Assembly: GCA_040387835.1 (NCBI GenBank)
Contig: JAZKCZ010000002.1
Location: 42,700 to 106,699, forward strand
DNA length: 64,000 nt
From: Myxococcota bacterium
GTDB taxonomy: Bacteria > Myxococcota > UBA727 > JABDBI01
Direction of reading: 5' to 3'
The notes under the pieces: generated by a model
What the model saw: the letters and a program-made list of their open reading frames with translations, nothing else
The model's database searches: none
What the model was told of the DNA's origin: nothing
Shown: in pieces, positions 26,082 through 35,327 of the stretch
Numbering within the stretch: position 1 is the first letter of the stretch
How the letters are laid out: every line of letters begins with the position of its first letter
Program-made: the position numbers and the translations under genes

Positions 26082-26576
26082 TCATGAGCCCCCATCTTTG
26101 TACATCCAGTTCTGCTTACGAACCGTCACATCTGGCTCTTTAACCACTCCCGTATTCCTGCTGCGCTCCCTTTCAGCTTGGAGCCGGATCATCTTATCCA
26201 TTGAAGCGATCTGTGCTTTTTGGGTATTCACTGTTTTGAGCAAACTTAAGCATCGTTCAGCAAGTTCTTTGGCAGACATGCTGGCCAATTGAACATCTAT
26301 TTGCTCCTCCGCTTTAGCTTGCACAGGCAAGAAGAGCACTTCATAGGGCGCGATGTTTGAATATTTAGTCGGCGCGGCTTTCTTGAGCAGGCCCGCTCCC
26401 ATTAAGACACGCAGGTATTTAGAAACGGTGCTGGGCGAGCAGCACATCTTTTCTGCAAGGGGCTTACAGCTTAAATAGACGGTGGGATTTTTCTCATCGC
26501 ACTCCCGGGCAATCAATAGCCAAAGATATTTAGCTTTAATCGGAAGGTTGGCACCAAAAACATGTTCATTCAGCAT
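26082..26576 (-). CDS. Winged helix-turn-helix DNA-binding protein
   Basis: A 164-residue protein whose first 80 residues form a helix-turn-helix of the MarR/HTH_36 kind. AKYLWLLIARECDE is followed by LSCKPLAEKMCCSPSTVSKYLRVLMGAGLLKK, where CCSPSTVSKYLRVL is the recognition helix. The rest (90-150) is probably a helical dimerisation or coiled-coil segment with a basic end. It resembles regulators near plasmid or integrated-element genes but has no replication domain. A pair of alternative small hairpins lies at its ribosome binding site (26577-26597), suggesting controlled expression. Its targets are unknown; the divergent space up to 26824 is a candidate. Confidence 0.6.
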   Translation of the reverse strand: MLNEHVFGANLPIKAKYLWLLIARECDEKNPTVYLSCKPLAEKMCCSPSTVSKYLRVLMGAGLLKKAAPTKYSNIAPYEVLFLPVQAKAEEQIDVQLASMSAKELAERCLSLLKTVNTQKAQIASMDKMIRLQAERERSRNTGVVKEPDVTVRKQNWMYKDGGS

Positions 26577-26597
26577 AGGTCTCCCAGACCTCCTGGG
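26577..26597 (-). promoter_or_regulatory. Two mutually exclusive hairpins at the regulator's ribosome binding site
   Basis: In the mRNA, CCCAG/CTGGG (loop GAGGT) and AGGTCT/AGACCT (loop GGG) overlap and cannot form together. They lie directly before the ATG at 26576. Two candidate Shine-Dalgarno sequences (AGGAGG and GGGAG) fall in these structures. This may be an autoregulatory operator or RNA switch, or chance. Confidence 0.35.
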
Positions 26598-26658
26598 TGG
26601 AGATCAATGTTGACAAGTGCCTGCTGAAATCTTTATGTTGAGTTCAGCTTACGGGCTG

Positions 26659-26694
26659 GCCGTCTCCGGTAATTTTGCGATTTAGGGAGACGGC
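26659..26694. repeat. Inverted repeat in the gap upstream of the winged-helix gene
   Basis: Arms GCCGTCTCC (26659-26667) and GGAGACGGC (26686-26694) are perfect 9 bp inverted copies separated by 18 bases. They lie in the 248 bp space between the regulator start (26576) and the kinase-lipoprotein stop (26825). It could be an operator for the winged-helix protein or the end of the long upstream transcript. No T-run follows, so a classical terminator is not supported. I see no gene in the rest of this gap. Confidence 0.45.
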
Positions 26695-26824
26695 GTTTAT
26701 GTCCCTAACAGACTAAACGAACTCGTTTTGAGATTGCCATCGGATGTTCTTCCGATTCCGGGCTGACCCACTGCGGAGAGAGCATTATCAAAATCAACTA
26801 TATCCTTGGCACCGCTGGGTCCGG

Positions 26825-28162
26825 TTAGTTATCGAAAATATGCCTCATCGACAAAATAAAATCGGGCAAAGTCCCGTCTTCCTTCGCTAGCTTTACCAAT
26901 TCGGGCCCAACAGTTTTCATTTGACCACATTTACTAAGGCGCTCATCGATTAATCTGGCAATATAGTTTGGATCATGCCTTGCAAACGTATCGACAAATT
27001 GTTGCTCAATTTCACAATCAGGCGTTCTCATAATGGCCAGCGAGAGCGCTAAATCTGGAAGGTCTCGGCCAGAAAATCTCTGGGCATTACTTCCAAAATC
27101 AATCAAGACTGGGGTTTCTCCGCGGAACATAATATTCATTGGTGAAATATCTTCGTGCTTTACATCCAGGGCATGTAGTTCATTCACTGTCACCGCGAGT
27201 TCAAGCGCTATTTGCGCAAACTTTTCCTCGTTAACTGCGGACAGATTCTTCTTTGTAAGCCTTTCATAAACCGCGGCAACCTTGCCATCGGGAGCTTTTA
27301 GAATGCGCTTTATTTTGATAACACCAGGAAGATTTTGACCAACCAGCATCCGAACAAAAGCCAATACCTGCCACGACTCATCGGTTTTTTCTATCCGAAG
27401 AACATCGTCTCCGTATGCATAAACCTGGTTCTGCCCGCCGGATCCAACTGGATTAAGTTCGGAAACATCAATCGGGCTGCCCGGCTCAACAGGCAATCCT
27501 TGCACAAAATCGGTCCTACAACCCTTAAAACCTTTTAAATCCAGACTAGCAAATCGGTCCCAGAAAGGCAGCGTTCGATAGGCTAGCTCGCCTCTTTCCA
27601 GTCGTTGAATAAGAACAGGATGTTTGTTTCCCTGAACCAGCAAGATAGCCCCAAGCTCCGTTCCCGGTTCGTCTGATGCCTTTGCACCATCAAATTCTTC
27701 CAATTGAACGATTCTAGTATCAAGCAATAGTTTTAGAAGCCTGAGCTCCAACGAAGGCAGCTCACTAAGCTTAAAATATAGTCTCTCGTCATTTTGGTCC
27801 ATTGATATTATCGGGCTATACTTGAAGTCTGTTTCGAAGCTTTTCAAGTTGTTGATATCTCTCTCGGAAGCGAATCCTCTTTTTATGAGTTCGTAGGACG
27901 TCAGCCCTTTATTTTTCAGCCGATTAATGGCTTTCCTCTGAAACTCAACCGAGCGCTCCAATATACCGATATCATAGAGAGAAATCTTTGAATTCGATAA
28001 TTTCCGCCGAAGTTTCTCAAGGTCATCATGCGACGTAGTGGCTTTAATGGCGTCTCGCAAAGATTCGTAGGTTTCGGGCCGGGCTGGTTGCGGCAATGGC
28101 TCACTGCTGCAGGCTGCCAACCCACAAAGAATCATCAGAAAAATGGATAGGTTATTCTTCAT
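26825..28162 (-). CDS. Lipoprotein with eukaryotic-like protein kinase fold
   Basis: A 445-residue predicted lipoprotein. The signal peptide ends in the lipobox LAAC (Cys18, followed by Ser, so outer-membrane retention would be expected by the enterobacterial rule). Residues 30-220 are of unknown fold. A kinase-like domain follows: glycine-rich loop GSGGQNQVYAY (near 237), candidate ATP-binding Lys in LRIEK (near 255), catalytic loop KHEDISPMNIMF (near 336, HxD with Asn five residues on) and metal-binding DFG (near 353). The key residues are intact, so phosphotransfer or another nucleotide-dependent activity is possible, but on the wrong side of the inner membrane for cellular ATP. Last gene of a seven-gene unit; its start lies 6 bp after the preceding stop. 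Confidence 0.7.
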   Translation of the reverse strand: MKNNLSIFLMILCGLAACSSEPLPQPARPETYESLRDAIKATTSHDDLEKLRRKLSNSKISLYDIGILERSVEFQRKAINRLKNKGLTSYELIKRGFASERDINNLKSFETDFKYSPIISMDQNDERLYFKLSELPSLELRLLKLLLDTRIVQLEEFDGAKASDEPGTELGAILLVQGNKHPVLIQRLERGELAYRTLPFWDRFASLDLKGFKGCRTDFVQGLPVEPGSPIDVSELNPVGSGGQNQVYAYGDDVLRIEKTDESWQVLAFVRMLVGQNLPGVIKIKRILKAPDGKVAAVYERLTKKNLSAVNEEKFAQIALELAVTVNELHALDVKHEDISPMNIMFRGETPVLIDFGSNAQRFSGRDLPDLALSLAIMRTPDCEIEQQFVDTFARHDPNYIARLIDERLSKCGQMKTVGPELVKLAKEDGTLPDFILSMRHIFDN

Positions 28163-28168
28163 ACGTAT

Positions 28169-28567
28169 TTAAATCCCGCAAACTGCGGCTTGTTTGGCAC
28201 TGTGAAATTCCACACACTTATTAGCAAGTCGCTTCTTGGCTGCCTCATCCGATTTAAGCTCGCAAGATTGTCGCGTACAACTGAGTGTCATGGCCGTTAA
28301 AAATTCAGAACATGCATCTCGATTTCGGGATGCTTTTTGGGCTTGCATTTGACTCAAGATTGCGGCCACATCGCAAACGTGCGTCGCACCTTGAGTCGGT
28401 TTTTTGCAATTAGCATAGCATTTTTTAAATTCTTCTTCGAGAGAGATAATCGGCAAAATGCCATCAGGATTCGACGTTTTTTGATCATGATTAAGTTGAG
28501 TACTATCTGAACCACAAGAGATACCAAAAACAAATATGATTCCAATTAATATGCGGTTGATTTTCAT
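28169..28567 (-). CDS. Small cysteine-rich lipoprotein
   Basis: A 132-residue predicted lipoprotein of unknown function. The signal sequence MKINRILIGIIFVFGISC ends in a lipobox (GISC). The mature part has about eight further cysteines in Cx3C and Cx6C-like spacings (KKCYANCKK, SCTRQSCEL), which would form disulfides in the periplasm. The ATG at 28567 is preferred over an upstream TTG because the signal peptide begins there and a GGG lies just before. It is placed 18 bp after the putative immunity gene and 6 bp before the kinase lipoprotein, so it is part of the same transcript. Confidence 0.6.
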   Translation of the reverse strand: MKINRILIGIIFVFGISCGSDSTQLNHDQKTSNPDGILPIISLEEEFKKCYANCKKPTQGATHVCDVAAILSQMQAQKASRNRDACSEFLTAMTLSCTRQSCELKSDEAAKKRLANKCVEFHSAKQAAVCGI

Positions 28568-28585
28568 AAGGCCCAACTTTAAACT

Positions 28586-29026
28586 CTATTTGGATTTGGT
28601 CAATGAAGTAGCATTTATCTCAGTCAGCCTTTCCTTCGCAATTTCCGCAACCACTGACCATTCATCATTGAGCATTGTTGCAAGAGTATCGGCAGTTGTA
28701 TTTCGGTGCCCCGCCACCGAACGTCGAATGGTCTCATCCTCATCTTTCGCCAGAATTGCTAGTACGTCAGAGGGAGCCCTTCTTTTACTCGCAATCATGC
28801 TTCTTACACGTCTATCTCTATCTACTGCAAGGATCCGAATAATTTCATCCGGAATCGTCTTGTTATGAGCAACCCACATACGCATACGGGGATGGTTATC
28901 TATAACTTCTTTCCAAATCTCAAATGTGGCAATTCCCCAAGAAGCGATAAATTGCTCGCCATCGATCTCACTGCAGCGCAATCTTACAAACTCATCTGCT
29001 GATTCTAACACTATACTATTTGACAT
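28586..29026 (-). CDS. Repeat protein in immunity-gene position (HEAT/LRV-like)
   Basis: A 146-residue cytosolic protein; no signal peptide. Residues of about 45-135 are three to four units of about 25 residues (PDEIIRILAVDRDRRVRSMI, PSDVLAILAKDEDETIRRSV, ADTLATMLNDEWSVVAEIA), resembling HEAT or leucine-rich-repeat-variant helices. It begins inside the end of the RHS gene (11 bp overlap), the usual place for the immunity gene of a polymorphic toxin. It is also the only product of this unit without an export signal, as expected of an immunity protein for a toxin acting in the cytoplasm. The immunity role is inferred from position. Confidence 0.6.
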   Translation of the reverse strand: MSNSIVLESADEFVRLRCSEIDGEQFIASWGIATFEIWKEVIDNHPRMRMWVAHNKTIPDEIIRILAVDRDRRVRSMIASKRRAPSDVLAILAKDEDETIRRSVAGHRNTTADTLATMLNDEWSVVAEIAKERLTEINATSLTKSK

Positions 29027-32000
29027 TTCTCAATTCCTTCCAGGGAATAAACTTTCCAACATCGCTCTTGTGTTTATCATCGATAAAATCACCGAATCGA
29101 GTTGCATCTGTCTCCCATTGCAAACCCTTATTGGTTTCTTTAAAAACTTTCCAAGTTGATCCACCATGTCCGGCTGTGTCCTTGGACCACCAACGCGGCT
29201 CATTTTTAGGCGAATTAGGATCTTTCATGATTATTTTGAACTTCGGATGAAACAGTACTTTTTCAGGATTAGTTATTGCCCATTCCTTTGCTTCTGCATC
29301 GGTATTGTGGACATTCTTTAGCACCGCTCGCCCAAGGCGAGTGGCAGGGAGCAACACTTCAGCTGTCAGGATCCCTGCATTTTTAAGAGATGGCTCTTGG
29401 TAAAGCTCGGTGGCTGCTCTTTTCACAGCAGGATAATTTGTGGCAACTCCAAATCCAACCGCACCCAGACCCTGAACTAACCGTGCATTTAGTCCATCTT
29501 CGTCCGTATAAATCAGCGGATTATTCTTGGCATACGATAATAAATCGCACTCCTGAGGCGAACGAACACACTCTTCAGGAGACTCTAGGAAAAATCGATC
29601 GGCCGAAGTAAATTGATGAGTTTTGGGGTCGTAATCACGCTCTCCCATTGCAATGAAGCCAGTTTCAGGATCTCGACCTTGACCAGCGTAATCAAAATAT
29701 TCAAAAATTGGCTGGTATTCTTTACGCTCACCAAAGGCAGATGGGATTGAAACCACATCACCTATCGCAAGTATGCTACCGACCTGATCAAACAAACAAG
29801 GTTGAAATTGACCATCTATCAAAATTCCGAGGTCTATGCCTTCGACCGCAAACTTCTCATATATATGCTCTGCCGTAGCTACGATACCGTTGAAACGAAT
29901 ATGTTCTAAGTTGCTACCGCTATATTTACCGATACGATGGCGATTTTCATCGTATAACCCCCTTCCTGGGGCAGAAAGAGAGTTCGACTGTTTAAGATTA
30001 AAGGGGGCTTCTTGCAGCGTCTTATCCGCCGCATAAACAAAGCTCAGCATCTTTGGGTCACAGGTATCTGCTGAAGAAGTAAACTGAGCATGGTCAATCA
30101 GACCGCGGTCATTTAGGCTCCAGCTATACGAGCCCTGGTGTGAGCTATGACCTATGCGGCCCTGCGTCAGAGAGTCATAATCGACATGAAATGTCTGATT
30201 ATGGGGCAAATCGATTTTCGAAACTTTGCCCTGATTATTTCGTGAAATCGAGAACGTTTGGTTTCCAATACGAACTAAACCCAATTGCCTATAATCGTCA
30301 TAAACAAATTGTTTGGTGTAGATATTGGAAACATTTTGCTCAATCAGCCTTCTAAAATTGTCATATCCAAACTCAAGAGCTATTGAGAGTCCGGATTTAG
30401 TCGTTAGAGAACTTAGTTCCGGCTTATCATCCGGTGTATAGGAAGACTTCTTCATGAACTCAGCATGGTCTACTTGAGCAACCGCATTGCCCTCATAAGA
30501 GAATTCGTATCGCTCTAACCCGCGGAGCATTGTTTTAACGCGACCCGCAGCGTCATACGCATATGTCTCACGTACGCCCAGAACAGTTTTTTCGGAAAGA
30601 CGATCATTTGCGTTGTCATAGCCATAGACAGCACCGGCAATGTTAGAGCGAGTAATATTTGATACTCGCCCGAACATATCAAAATCAATCGTGTGGATAT
30701 TACCGTCCGGAAGAGTAATCTTCCGAAGGCGCCCCAAAACATCGCGCTCATATATGTAAGTCTGACTTAGCTCATCGGTATAAGCAATTGGCTGGGAGGT
30801 GCTCAGGTCAAGTACGTTACTGGTAACATATTGGTCATTCTCTTCCGAGCTCGCTTTAAAGCCTGCTGCGTCAACTTCAAACCGATGAGTCATATGGTTA
30901 CGATGACTCGAGGTAACGGCAGAATCTCGAGATAGAATACCAAACAACTCAGAACTCTCCGTTTCGGAAAGTACTGCATTGGCAGACTCAAGATCCTGGA
31001 ATGTAAGTTGTGTCGGATTCAGGCTCAAAGAACCCAAATCGATTTGTTGTTCCTTATTCCTGGCCAAGACTTTACGATACAGCGGTCCAAAATACCAACC
31101 TGTCTGACTTTGCGTACCCTGGGTCAGCAGTTCACCATCGGCACTCGTTAACATTGCTGTTTTCGTGAGGATTTCAGATAAGACACCCGGACAGGTTTGA
31201 GTCGGTAAACGATATGAGTATTCTGACTGTTGACCTAGATTGGTTGATGCCTGTTTGAGCCTCTGAAACTCATCATAAACAAAATTTTGAGTCAACAGTT
31301 CGGTACTTCCACCCTTGGACAACAAACCGGAAACGGCGTCGGCTTCCGGTGAATAGGCGGTCATATTCCGCCAAGTGCCATCAGGGAACTGCAAGGACTT
31401 CAGAACCTCAAACACGGCATCGTAATGTAAAAATATCGTCCCTTTGCCTGGTTGGGTCACATTCTTAAGAACAAGCTTATCGTCATAACCAAGAGCTATC
31501 TTTTGCAGTCTCTCTGTTGCGGTCGCCAGCTCGAGATTTGTTGGCAGTCCAGCCTGGTTATAAGTAGTTAAGGTTGTGTAGGTAAAATCTGGTCCAACGA
31601 GTGTCTCGTTCGCTTTCAAACAAGCACGCGAATCAACATAAGAAACTAATCTCTCTAGCAAGCCTAGAGAAGCATTTTCTCGAGTTTGATTGGCACACAG
31701 GCGGTCATGCGCTAGAAAATCGATAGAGCGCCTAACAATTGGCTCACCTTTGCTAAGATATGCCTGGATTGTCTTGATAAGCTTAGGATAATGAATGCCG
31801 TCCAAGAAATCGCTCTTCCACTCATGAGTTTCTACTTCAAACAGCCCTTTAACTCGTTCATCCTGCTTGCGGATTTCGATTGGTTTCGGTGAATGCTCCG
31901 CACTCGTCATAAAATCGGTTTGTACTGAAACCTGTGAATCTCTTGTTTTGACCTGAGCAAAGCCAATCAGCTGGCCAGTCGCCAAATCTACCCGCGGGTC

Positions 32001-34073
32001 AATAAACTCGTATTCTGTCTTTTGGGTGCCCTTTCCAGCTGTCGAGACGGTGAGAGACTTCGGGACAATAAAAGGCCTTGGCACGCCAGGCTTAAAATCG
32101 GTCCATTGGTATTCGAAGTCCAGAACAATGCCCTGGCCATTGTCCACTTGCGTGAGTAGACCCGTTGACGGGCCATTGAGGTTGTAAACAACCAGTCCCA
32201 ATGAGTAATGCATCATACTAAGCTGGTCATCAGGAGTTCCGCTCAGATTAATGGAGTGGGGGACTTTCGAGCCCCGTGGGCGTTCCTCTAAGCTTTTCGC
32301 GGAAACGAGATGAAATCTATCACCACGGTTAATCAGCAGATGCCCATCTAAGATTGCGTCCATCAGGCCATCTCGATTAATATCCACAAAGCTCAAGTCA
32401 AACTTTGCTATTGCCAATGCAGGTATCCGGTCCGCTTGAAATGAGTAGAAAATGACCTCAGGGCCAAAATCCATTTGGCCTCTCCCATGCCAAACATAAA
32501 TTCCGGAATCGGCCTTGCCAACAATGTCGAGCAATCGATCACCGTTAATATCCACGAATTGGTATTCTTTAATCTTTTTGGAGCCCACTCTTTGAAACGA
32601 CTTCGTTATGGCATCCGAAAACTTAATTTCATCTTTAGTAGACTGATTGAGATAGTAAGTATATTGGCCTTCGATCAACCTAACTAAATCTGGTTTCAAA
32701 TCACTATTCAGGTCAGCTAAGTGGGTTGCATCCTTAAAAGAACCTTGTTCGCCACGAATTTGTAAATCCTTTTCAAAACGAACTTTTCCCTCAAGGCTGC
32801 AGACAACAACTCTCGTCCGAGCCCCTTCCGGGCCAGAATCGTTACGAACAACCAACTGCTGAAGCTGGTCCTGAAGGCCTGCTGGTCTAATCAGTAACCG
32901 TCGAAAATTACTGTAGTAGTCCCCTGAAGGAGGGCACAGTTCATCACGAACAGCTGTGACGTAATTCACATGTGGCACGAACTGGCCGTCCTTAGTCTGT
33001 AAAAAAGACATAAGATTTTGCGCGACTTCTATGTCTACCAAGCCATCTTGGTTAAAGTCTACGAAAGTCACACTGGCGGCATAAAACTGGTCAAACTTTA
33101 GTCTAGAGACCAGGTCTGTGAAATTATTCGCGACAATTTGGTAGGGCCGCTCCAAGAATCGCCCATAGCCATCATAATGATAGGTAACTGCAGGCGGTCT
33201 ATCGCCGGAAGCAAATTCGGTCTCAACCCGAGAAAGATAGAATGTAGCGCCATTGTCTACGTTCTCATGCCGCAAGTAGAATTTTTTGCTAGTCTGAAAT
33301 TTCTGGCCGTTCCAATGCTTAAAGACGATTACACTGACTCTTCTGTCGAGAGTCGTTTCAAGCTGACAGCTTTCATAAGCCCTGACTGGATTGCCGATTG
33401 TTTCGTATTCGATTTCAATTTCATATTGAAATCTTTTCTTGCCACCGTAACGAACTATTTTTAAAAATGGCCGTCCTGAAGGATTCTCTTCATATTCAAA
33501 AACTGTCGCATGACCTTCTCGATCTCTAACATCAACTAAATACCAGGCGAAGTCTCCATAAGCCTTTTCAAAACGGAAGACTCTCCCATCCGGGTGATAA
33601 ACTATAAATCCGCTGGTTGACTTGCTAACTCGCAAATCAAGTTCCAATCCTTTCGGGTAGTAGACCTTCCCCTCAAGACTAACTTGGAGCTTTCCCCAAG
33701 GACTGGAAAACGAACCTCCCGTGCATTCGACCTCGCCTACTTCTGCATAGCGTTGAATGCTTAATGATGAGCTCCAGCCCTTGCCCCACTCTGATAAACC
33801 ACCGCGATGAGAATACGAAGGCAATGGGTGATGGAGAATGTTTCCCCGATTCTTGGGTAGCTCAACAGGAAATGGAAGCACAACGCCGCCCAGCGCCAGT
33901 GATTCGCCAGAAAAACCGAAATGAGCATAATCCCCTTTTAAGGTGGTTGCTTTGGGCGTTGTCAGAAGATGGCTATGGACCCAAAGATTCTGCTCCGCAG
34001 ATGAAACGGCTAGGCTGCTAAACGCAAATGCGGCAGTACATAAAGCCCGCAAAAACCAGGCCATAAACATCAT
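29016..34073 (-). CDS. Large Sec-exported VCBS/RHS polymorphic toxin
   Basis: A 1685-residue protein. The signal peptide covers about residues 1-26 (LAVSSA). A SpvB/TcB-like N-terminal region runs to about 330. FG-GAP/VCBS-type repeats (about 334-575) carry calcium-binding-like motifs VDFNQDGLVD, ADLNSDLKPD, VDINGDRLLD and VDINRDGLMD. YD/RHS repeats extend to about 1450. The RHS-associated core (about 1458-1525) contains ERDYDPKTHQFTSADR and SYAKNNPLIYTDEDG. After the core the sequence changes to a short variable tail (about 1580-1685) with HGGSTWKVFKETNKGLQWET and KHKSDVGKFIPW. This is the pattern of a toxin domain released from an RHS cocoon. Its start overlaps the GTPase stop (ATGA). Family of the tail not recognised. 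Confidence 0.85.
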   Translation of the reverse strand: MMFMAWFLRALCTAAFAFSSLAVSSAEQNLWVHSHLLTTPKATTLKGDYAHFGFSGESLALGGVVLPFPVELPKNRGNILHHPLPSYSHRGGLSEWGKGWSSSLSIQRYAEVGEVECTGGSFSSPWGKLQVSLEGKVYYPKGLELDLRVSKSTSGFIVYHPDGRVFRFEKAYGDFAWYLVDVRDREGHATVFEYEENPSGRPFLKIVRYGGKKRFQYEIEIEYETIGNPVRAYESCQLETTLDRRVSVIVFKHWNGQKFQTSKKFYLRHENVDNGATFYLSRVETEFASGDRPPAVTYHYDGYGRFLERPYQIVANNFTDLVSRLKFDQFYAASVTFVDFNQDGLVDIEVAQNLMSFLQTKDGQFVPHVNYVTAVRDELCPPSGDYYSNFRRLLIRPAGLQDQLQQLVVRNDSGPEGARTRVVVCSLEGKVRFEKDLQIRGEQGSFKDATHLADLNSDLKPDLVRLIEGQYTYYLNQSTKDEIKFSDAITKSFQRVGSKKIKEYQFVDINGDRLLDIVGKADSGIYVWHGRGQMDFGPEVIFYSFQADRIPALAIAKFDLSFVDINRDGLMDAILDGHLLINRGDRFHLVSAKSLEERPRGSKVPHSINLSGTPDDQLSMMHYSLGLVVYNLNGPSTGLLTQVDNGQGIVLDFEYQWTDFKPGVPRPFIVPKSLTVSTAGKGTQKTEYEFIDPRVDLATGQLIGFAQVKTRDSQVSVQTDFMTSAEHSPKPIEIRKQDERVKGLFEVETHEWKSDFLDGIHYPKLIKTIQAYLSKGEPIVRRSIDFLAHDRLCANQTRENASLGLLERLVSYVDSRACLKANETLVGPDFTYTTLTTYNQAGLPTNLELATATERLQKIALGYDDKLVLKNVTQPGKGTIFLHYDAVFEVLKSLQFPDGTWRNMTAYSPEADAVSGLLSKGGSTELLTQNFVYDEFQRLKQASTNLGQQSEYSYRLPTQTCPGVLSEILTKTAMLTSADGELLTQGTQSQTGWYFGPLYRKVLARNKEQQIDLGSLSLNPTQLTFQDLESANAVLSETESSELFGILSRDSAVTSSHRNHMTHRFEVDAAGFKASSEENDQYVTSNVLDLSTSQPIAYTDELSQTYIYERDVLGRLRKITLPDGNIHTIDFDMFGRVSNITRSNIAGAVYGYDNANDRLSEKTVLGVRETYAYDAAGRVKTMLRGLERYEFSYEGNAVAQVDHAEFMKKSSYTPDDKPELSSLTTKSGLSIALEFGYDNFRRLIEQNVSNIYTKQFVYDDYRQLGLVRIGNQTFSISRNNQGKVSKIDLPHNQTFHVDYDSLTQGRIGHSSHQGSYSWSLNDRGLIDHAQFTSSADTCDPKMLSFVYAADKTLQEAPFNLKQSNSLSAPGRGLYDENRHRIGKYSGSNLEHIRFNGIVATAEHIYEKFAVEGIDLGILIDGQFQPCLFDQVGSILAIGDVVSIPSAFGERKEYQPIFEYFDYAGQGRDPETGFIAMGERDYDPKTHQFTSADRFFLESPEECVRSPQECDLLSYAKNNPLIYTDEDGLNARLVQGLGAVGFGVATNYPAVKRAATELYQEPSLKNAGILTAEVLLPATRLGRAVLKNVHNTDAEAKEWAITNPEKVLFHPKFKIIMKDPNSPKNEPRWWSKDTAGHGGSTWKVFKETNKGLQWETDATRFGDFIDDKHKSDVGKFIPWKELRNVK

Positions 34074-35317
34074 AATCTATTCGCCTTATTTCGGGTTTGT
34101 TCAGAGGGTCGTTTAAGATATTGATAGGGTTCAGCCGATCTAGATTTATCCTCTTCACTTAATCTGCTCAGTCCAATTTCAAGAAGTTTGTCCTCAATGA
34201 TCTTAGAGATTGGGTCAGGGCTTGTTGGCATTGCCATGCTACCCCTTTTTTTTCGAAGAAATACTATCTCATCTAGGATTGATTGCTGTCTATTTTCTTG
34301 CATAATTAAATTTCGAAAAATTTGGCTATTTATAAAGTCAAGAAATTCATATCTACTACCCGTCAGTAGCGATTCAAGAAAGCCAACTAATATGCCACTG
34401 AAACTTGAATATTCAATTTTCCTCTCGTGACTCAGATTATTCCAAGCATCTTGGAACTTCTGATGGATTGGATTTCCGTCTGCTATACAATCACTGAGTT
34501 TTTTCATTTCGGCCTCCAAAAGACTCGGGAGACTCTGAAGCTCAACAGCATCCCTTGTTTCTGTTACCTTATTGGTTCGAACCCTATCCAAGATTTGGGC
34601 AATAATTCTGTCATCGGCAGCCCAGTTTTCATAACCTTTAGGCGTTTTATTGAAAAAACTTGAGCCATCGAAATAGTAACCGGGCAGCAATCTCTTCGAA
34701 TCAGTTATACCGAAAGCAGCTGACAATTTAGATCGATAGTCCGCCTGAGTATCCTCATCAATATTTTCTCCAATGGTACGGTTAACAATCCCAATAATAT
34801 TTCCAGAATAACTTTTCGGAAGGGTATCTACTATACTGCTCATCGTACTTATAAATTCCTGGGACTGTAGACCAATCCCTTCGGGTGGAAAAACAACCGC
34901 GATGGCATTAAAAGAAACATTCGCCAAAATGTTTTTTATTTTAGTCAAATGTTCTTCATCTTTTTGTGGTCCCCGCGTATCAGGGAGTCCAGGAGTGTCC
35001 CAAAAATTGACGACCAAGTCTTTTGTCGTTACCGTATACCTTAAAACTTCTTCCGTTTGGCTCTGCCCGTCTTCGTTCAGGAAAACCTCATATTTCTTAT
35101 ACATCTCAACTGTTACCGGAGTATCTCTTCCTTTATGTTTCAGCGGGATGACAATATCCAGCTCGTCTCCATAGGATCGGCCTCGCAGGTGGTTATAGAA
35201 GATATTAATCAGAGATGACTTTCCAGCCCCACTCTTACCAAGAAGTAAAATATTAATTTCTTGTTTTGGACTTGGAGCCATTAGCGCTAATGCTAATATT
35301 GCTTTAAGAAGAAACAT
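34070..35317 (-). CDS. Exported AIG1-like GTPase A
   Basis: A 415-residue P-loop GTPase with an N-terminal export signal. Starting at the ATG at 35317 (GGGAG 6 bases upstream), the protein begins MFLLKAILALALMAPSPK, a short Sec-type hydrophobic segment. The G domain follows at once: INILLLGKSGAGKSSLIN (G1, near residue 25), DTPGLPDTRGP (G3, near 105) and VNRTIGENIDEDT (near 176), the last in the position of the TRK-type G4 of AIG1/GIMAP GTPases. The C-terminal half is helical. It is a paralogue of the upstream gene (35328-36839) but lacks that protein's Cys-rich insert. A longer form starting at 35344 is possible but less likely. Confidence 0.72.
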   Translation of the reverse strand: MFLLKAILALALMAPSPKQEINILLLGKSGAGKSSLINIFYNHLRGRSYGDELDIVIPLKHKGRDTPVTVEMYKKYEVFLNEDGQSQTEEVLRYTVTTKDLVVNFWDTPGLPDTRGPQKDEEHLTKIKNILANVSFNAIAVVFPPEGIGLQSQEFISTMSSIVDTLPKSYSGNIIGIVNRTIGENIDEDTQADYRSKLSAAFGITDSKRLLPGYYFDGSSFFNKTPKGYENWAADDRIIAQILDRVRTNKVTETRDAVELQSLPSLLEAEMKKLSDCIADGNPIHQKFQDAWNNLSHERKIEYSSFSGILVGFLESLLTGSRYEFLDFINSQIFRNLIMQENRQQSILDEIVFLRKKRGSMAMPTSPDPISKIIEDKLLEIGLSRLSEEDKSRSAEPYQYLKRPSEQTRNKANRL

Positions 35318-35327
35318 AAAGCACTCC

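Noticed and set aside
29016..34073. A genuine insecticidal Tc-toxin locus
   Set aside because: SpvB/TcB-like features are present, but no TcA-type pore component or separate TcC gene is nearby, so it is treated as a free-standing RHS polymorphic toxin.
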